DNA of 7,052 nucleotides from CAYWGR01 sp964458015. Its GTDB lineage: Bacteria; Planctomycetota; Planctomycetia; Pirellulales; Thermoguttaceae. Of this stretch, positions 5,716 to 7,052 are shown one piece after another (position 1 is the stretch's first letter; each line of letters begins with the position of its first letter). The stretch is taken from assembly GCA_964458015.1 (NCBI GenBank), contig CAYWGR010000232.1:1-7052 (forward strand), written 5' to 3'. The position numbers and the translations under genes were made by a program. The notes below the pieces were generated by a model that saw only the letters and a program-made list of their open reading frames with translations, was not told the DNA's origin and searched no databases.

Positions 5716-5744
5716 TTGCCTGTGCTTGGCGATGTGCATATAGT
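5716..5744 (+). promoter_or_regulatory. Predicted sigma-70-type promoter of the msr gene
   Basis: TTGCCT (5716-5721, 4 of 6 to consensus) and TATAGT (5739-5744, 5 of 6) are separated by exactly 17 bases. Transcription would begin near 5751, giving a leader of about 33 bases before the ATG at 5784. This would make the reductase gene independent of the upstream glycosidase gene. Confidence 0.4.
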
Positions 5745-5783
5745 TTGTTAGGCACAATTTCATACCAACCGCCCGGAATTTCC

Positions 5784-6929
5784 ATGCGATTATTCCTTTG
5801 GATGCTGCCGGTTTTATTTTTCACGATGGGTTGCGGTGAGCTTGCGGAAACGAAGGCTGAGCCGCCGGTGAAAAAAGCGAAATCCAACGAAAGGGCAAAA
5901 ATGGACCTCGTGCGAGTTCGCGTCATTGGGCCTGAAGGGCGTCTGACCGGCCCCGTGGAAGTGCCGGCCGTGGTTCATTCCGATGCGGAGTGGAAAAAGC
6001 TGCTTACGCCTGAACAGTATCGCATTACGCGCAGCAAGGGCACCGAGCCGGCTTTTTGCGGAGGGCTGCTCAAGAATAAAGAGCCGGGCTTGTATGTTTG
6101 CGTCGGCTGCAATCTGCCGCTGTTCGAGTCGGCCTCGAAATTCGAGTCGCATACGGGTTGGCCCAGCTTTTACAAGCCGGCCGCGGCGGAAAACGTCGTC
6201 GAACAGCGTGACGCGAGTCATGGCATGATTCGCACGGAAATTCTTTGCCGTCGTTGCGGCGCGCATCTGGGCCATGTGTTCGACGATGGTCCTCGCCCGA
6301 CCGGCAAGCGTTATTGTTTGAACTCCGATGCGTTGCGATTTGTGGCCGCCGATCAGCTCAAAAAGCTGGCCGAACCGACAGCCCAGGCCGCGGATCATGC
6401 CGAGGCGGTTTTCGCGGGCGGATGTTTTTGGTGCGTCGAAGCGGTGTTTCGGGAGCTCAAGGGCGTTCGGGATGTTACGAGCGGTTATGCGGGCGGTACG
6501 GCGGAAACGGCGAACTACGAAACCGTTTCAACTGGCCGCACGGATCATGCCGAAGCCGTTAAAATTGTTTACGATCCGCGAAAAATTTCGTTCGAGCAGT
6601 TGCTGAAGGTCCATTTTGCAACGCACGATCCGACGACGCTCAATCGACAGGGCAACGACGTTGGCCGGCAGTATCGGTCGGCGGTTTTCTATGCCGACCA
6701 AGAGCAGAAGGAACTGGCCGAGGCGATGATTGCTGATCTGCAAAACGCCCGGGTGTTCCAACGGCCGATCGTGACCACGGTCGAGCCGCTCAAGGGTTTT
6801 TATCCGGCCGAGGCGAAGCACCAGAATTTCGTCGCCTGCAATCTCCGCCATCCCTACGTGCAATCGGTAGCCATGCCGAAAGTGGCTAAAGTGCGAGAGA
6901 AGTTTAAGGATTTGCTGAAAACGCCGTAG
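5784..6929 (+). CDS. msrAB: Bifunctional methionine sulfoxide reductase B/A, exported
   Basis: A 381-residue fusion that repairs oxidised methionine: MsrB reduces the R-sulfoxide, MsrA the S-sulfoxide. MsrB covers about residues 66-190. It has zinc-binding pairs CVGC (106, 109) and CRRC (155, 158), GWPSF at 125-129, the catalytic cysteine at 178 in RYCLNSDALRF, and C92 in FCGG as the likely resolving cysteine. MsrA covers about 205-360. It has GCFWC with catalytic C214, NYETVSTGRTDHAEAV, GNDVGRQYRS and KHQNF; C352 may be its resolving cysteine. The order is B then A, unlike the A-B order of Neisseria PilB. The N-terminus MRLFLWMLPVLFFTMGC is a signal peptide with a lipoprotein-like cysteine at 17, though TMGC departs from the usual lipobox; the linker 18-60 is charged. 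It is therefore probably an envelope enzyme. The ATG at 5784 is preferred over an upstream TTG at 5745, since the signal peptide begins there with GGA seven bases upstream. The reductant partner is not in the window. Confidence 0.93.
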   Translation: MRLFLWMLPVLFFTMGCGELAETKAEPPVKKAKSNERAKMDLVRVRVIGPEGRLTGPVEVPAVVHSDAEWKKLLTPEQYRITRSKGTEPAFCGGLLKNKEPGLYVCVGCNLPLFESASKFESHTGWPSFYKPAAAENVVEQRDASHGMIRTEILCRRCGAHLGHVFDDGPRPTGKRYCLNSDALRFVAADQLKKLAEPTAQAADHAEAVFAGGCFWCVEAVFRELKGVRDVTSGYAGGTAETANYETVSTGRTDHAEAVKIVYDPRKISFEQLLKVHFATHDPTTLNRQGNDVGRQYRSAVFYADQEQKELAEAMIADLQNARVFQRPIVTTVEPLKGFYPAEAKHQNFVACNLRHPYVQSVAMPKVAKVREKFKDLLKTP

Positions 6930-7016
6930 ATGAAATGTCTTGCTGTTGCGGAGATTGGAAGACCCTGGGCTGACGATACATTGCGCTGCACGATCCTCAG
7001 GGCCGATCATTTTTCA

Positions 7017-7049
7017 GTAGGGCGGGTCGAGCGAAGCGATGGTCCGCCT
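7017..7049. repeat. Dispersed palindromic repeat at the right edge
   Basis: GTAG-GGCGGGTCGAGCGAAGCG, then ATGGTCCGCC: GGCGG (7021-7025) pairs with CCGCC (7044-7048) and an inner TCG...CGA can pair. It has the build of short planctomycete intergenic repeats and, like the MITE-like element at 2727-2797, carries a GTAGGG-type border. It lies 87 bases after the msr stop codon; no T-run follows. Confidence 0.5.
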
Positions 7050-7052
7050 TGA

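Noticed and set aside
5814..6398. 194-codon minus-strand frame within the msr gene
   Set aside because: Antisense shadow of a gene with every catalytic motif intact.
6963..7003. Inverted repeat CCCTG...CAGGG after the msr gene as a terminator
   Set aside because: Five-base stem with a loop near 30 bases and no T-run.

Overview
The window looks like chromosomal DNA of a planctomycete, probably from the Pirellulales. The case rests on four things: a short sigma factor of the planctomycete/verrucomicrobial type coupled to a FecR-domain membrane protein, a secreted DUF4832-type glycosidase-like protein, a MsrB-MsrA fusion with a lipoprotein-like leader, and abundant short dispersed palindromic and tandem repeats in the gaps. 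The lineage is an inference from gene content; no marker gene is present.

Layout. Positions 1-1380 (minus strand) hold a two-gene unit: a sigma-70-family factor (853-1380) whose stop overlaps the start of a FecR-domain transmembrane protein (1-856). The second gene runs off the left edge and ends, as far as it is visible, in a heptamer repeat tract. Positions 1381-1921 show no convincing gene. A complete tRNA-Ser(UGA) lies at 1922-2008. From 2009 to about 3904 the DNA is repeat-rich: two GC-rich REP-like palindromes, a small lipoprotein of unknown function (2312-2659), a 71-bp MITE-like element with near-perfect 24-bp inverted ends (2727-2797), a possible gene remnant (2792-2980, minus), and an unknown minus-strand gene (3038-3799) whose signal peptide is encoded in a different frame and whose start region abuts a third REP-like copy. 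A degenerate second tRNA-Ser(UGA)-like sequence at 3905-3991 closes this segment, so a functional tRNA-Ser and a decayed copy in the same orientation bracket about 1.9 kb.

The right half is ordinary and well coded: a secreted glycoside-hydrolase-like protein (4098-5630) and a bifunctional methionine sulfoxide reductase B/A (5784-6929) with a plausible promoter of its own. Another short palindromic repeat lies at the right edge.

How the genes work together: the sigma factor and FecR-domain protein are very likely co-expressed and form a membrane-linked regulatory pair with unknown targets. The other genes show no functional connection. I do not see a convincing new multi-gene system. The most unusual items are the tRNA pseudogene bracketing a repeat-laden segment, the out-of-frame signal peptide, and the frame-sensitive heptamer tract inside the FecR gene.
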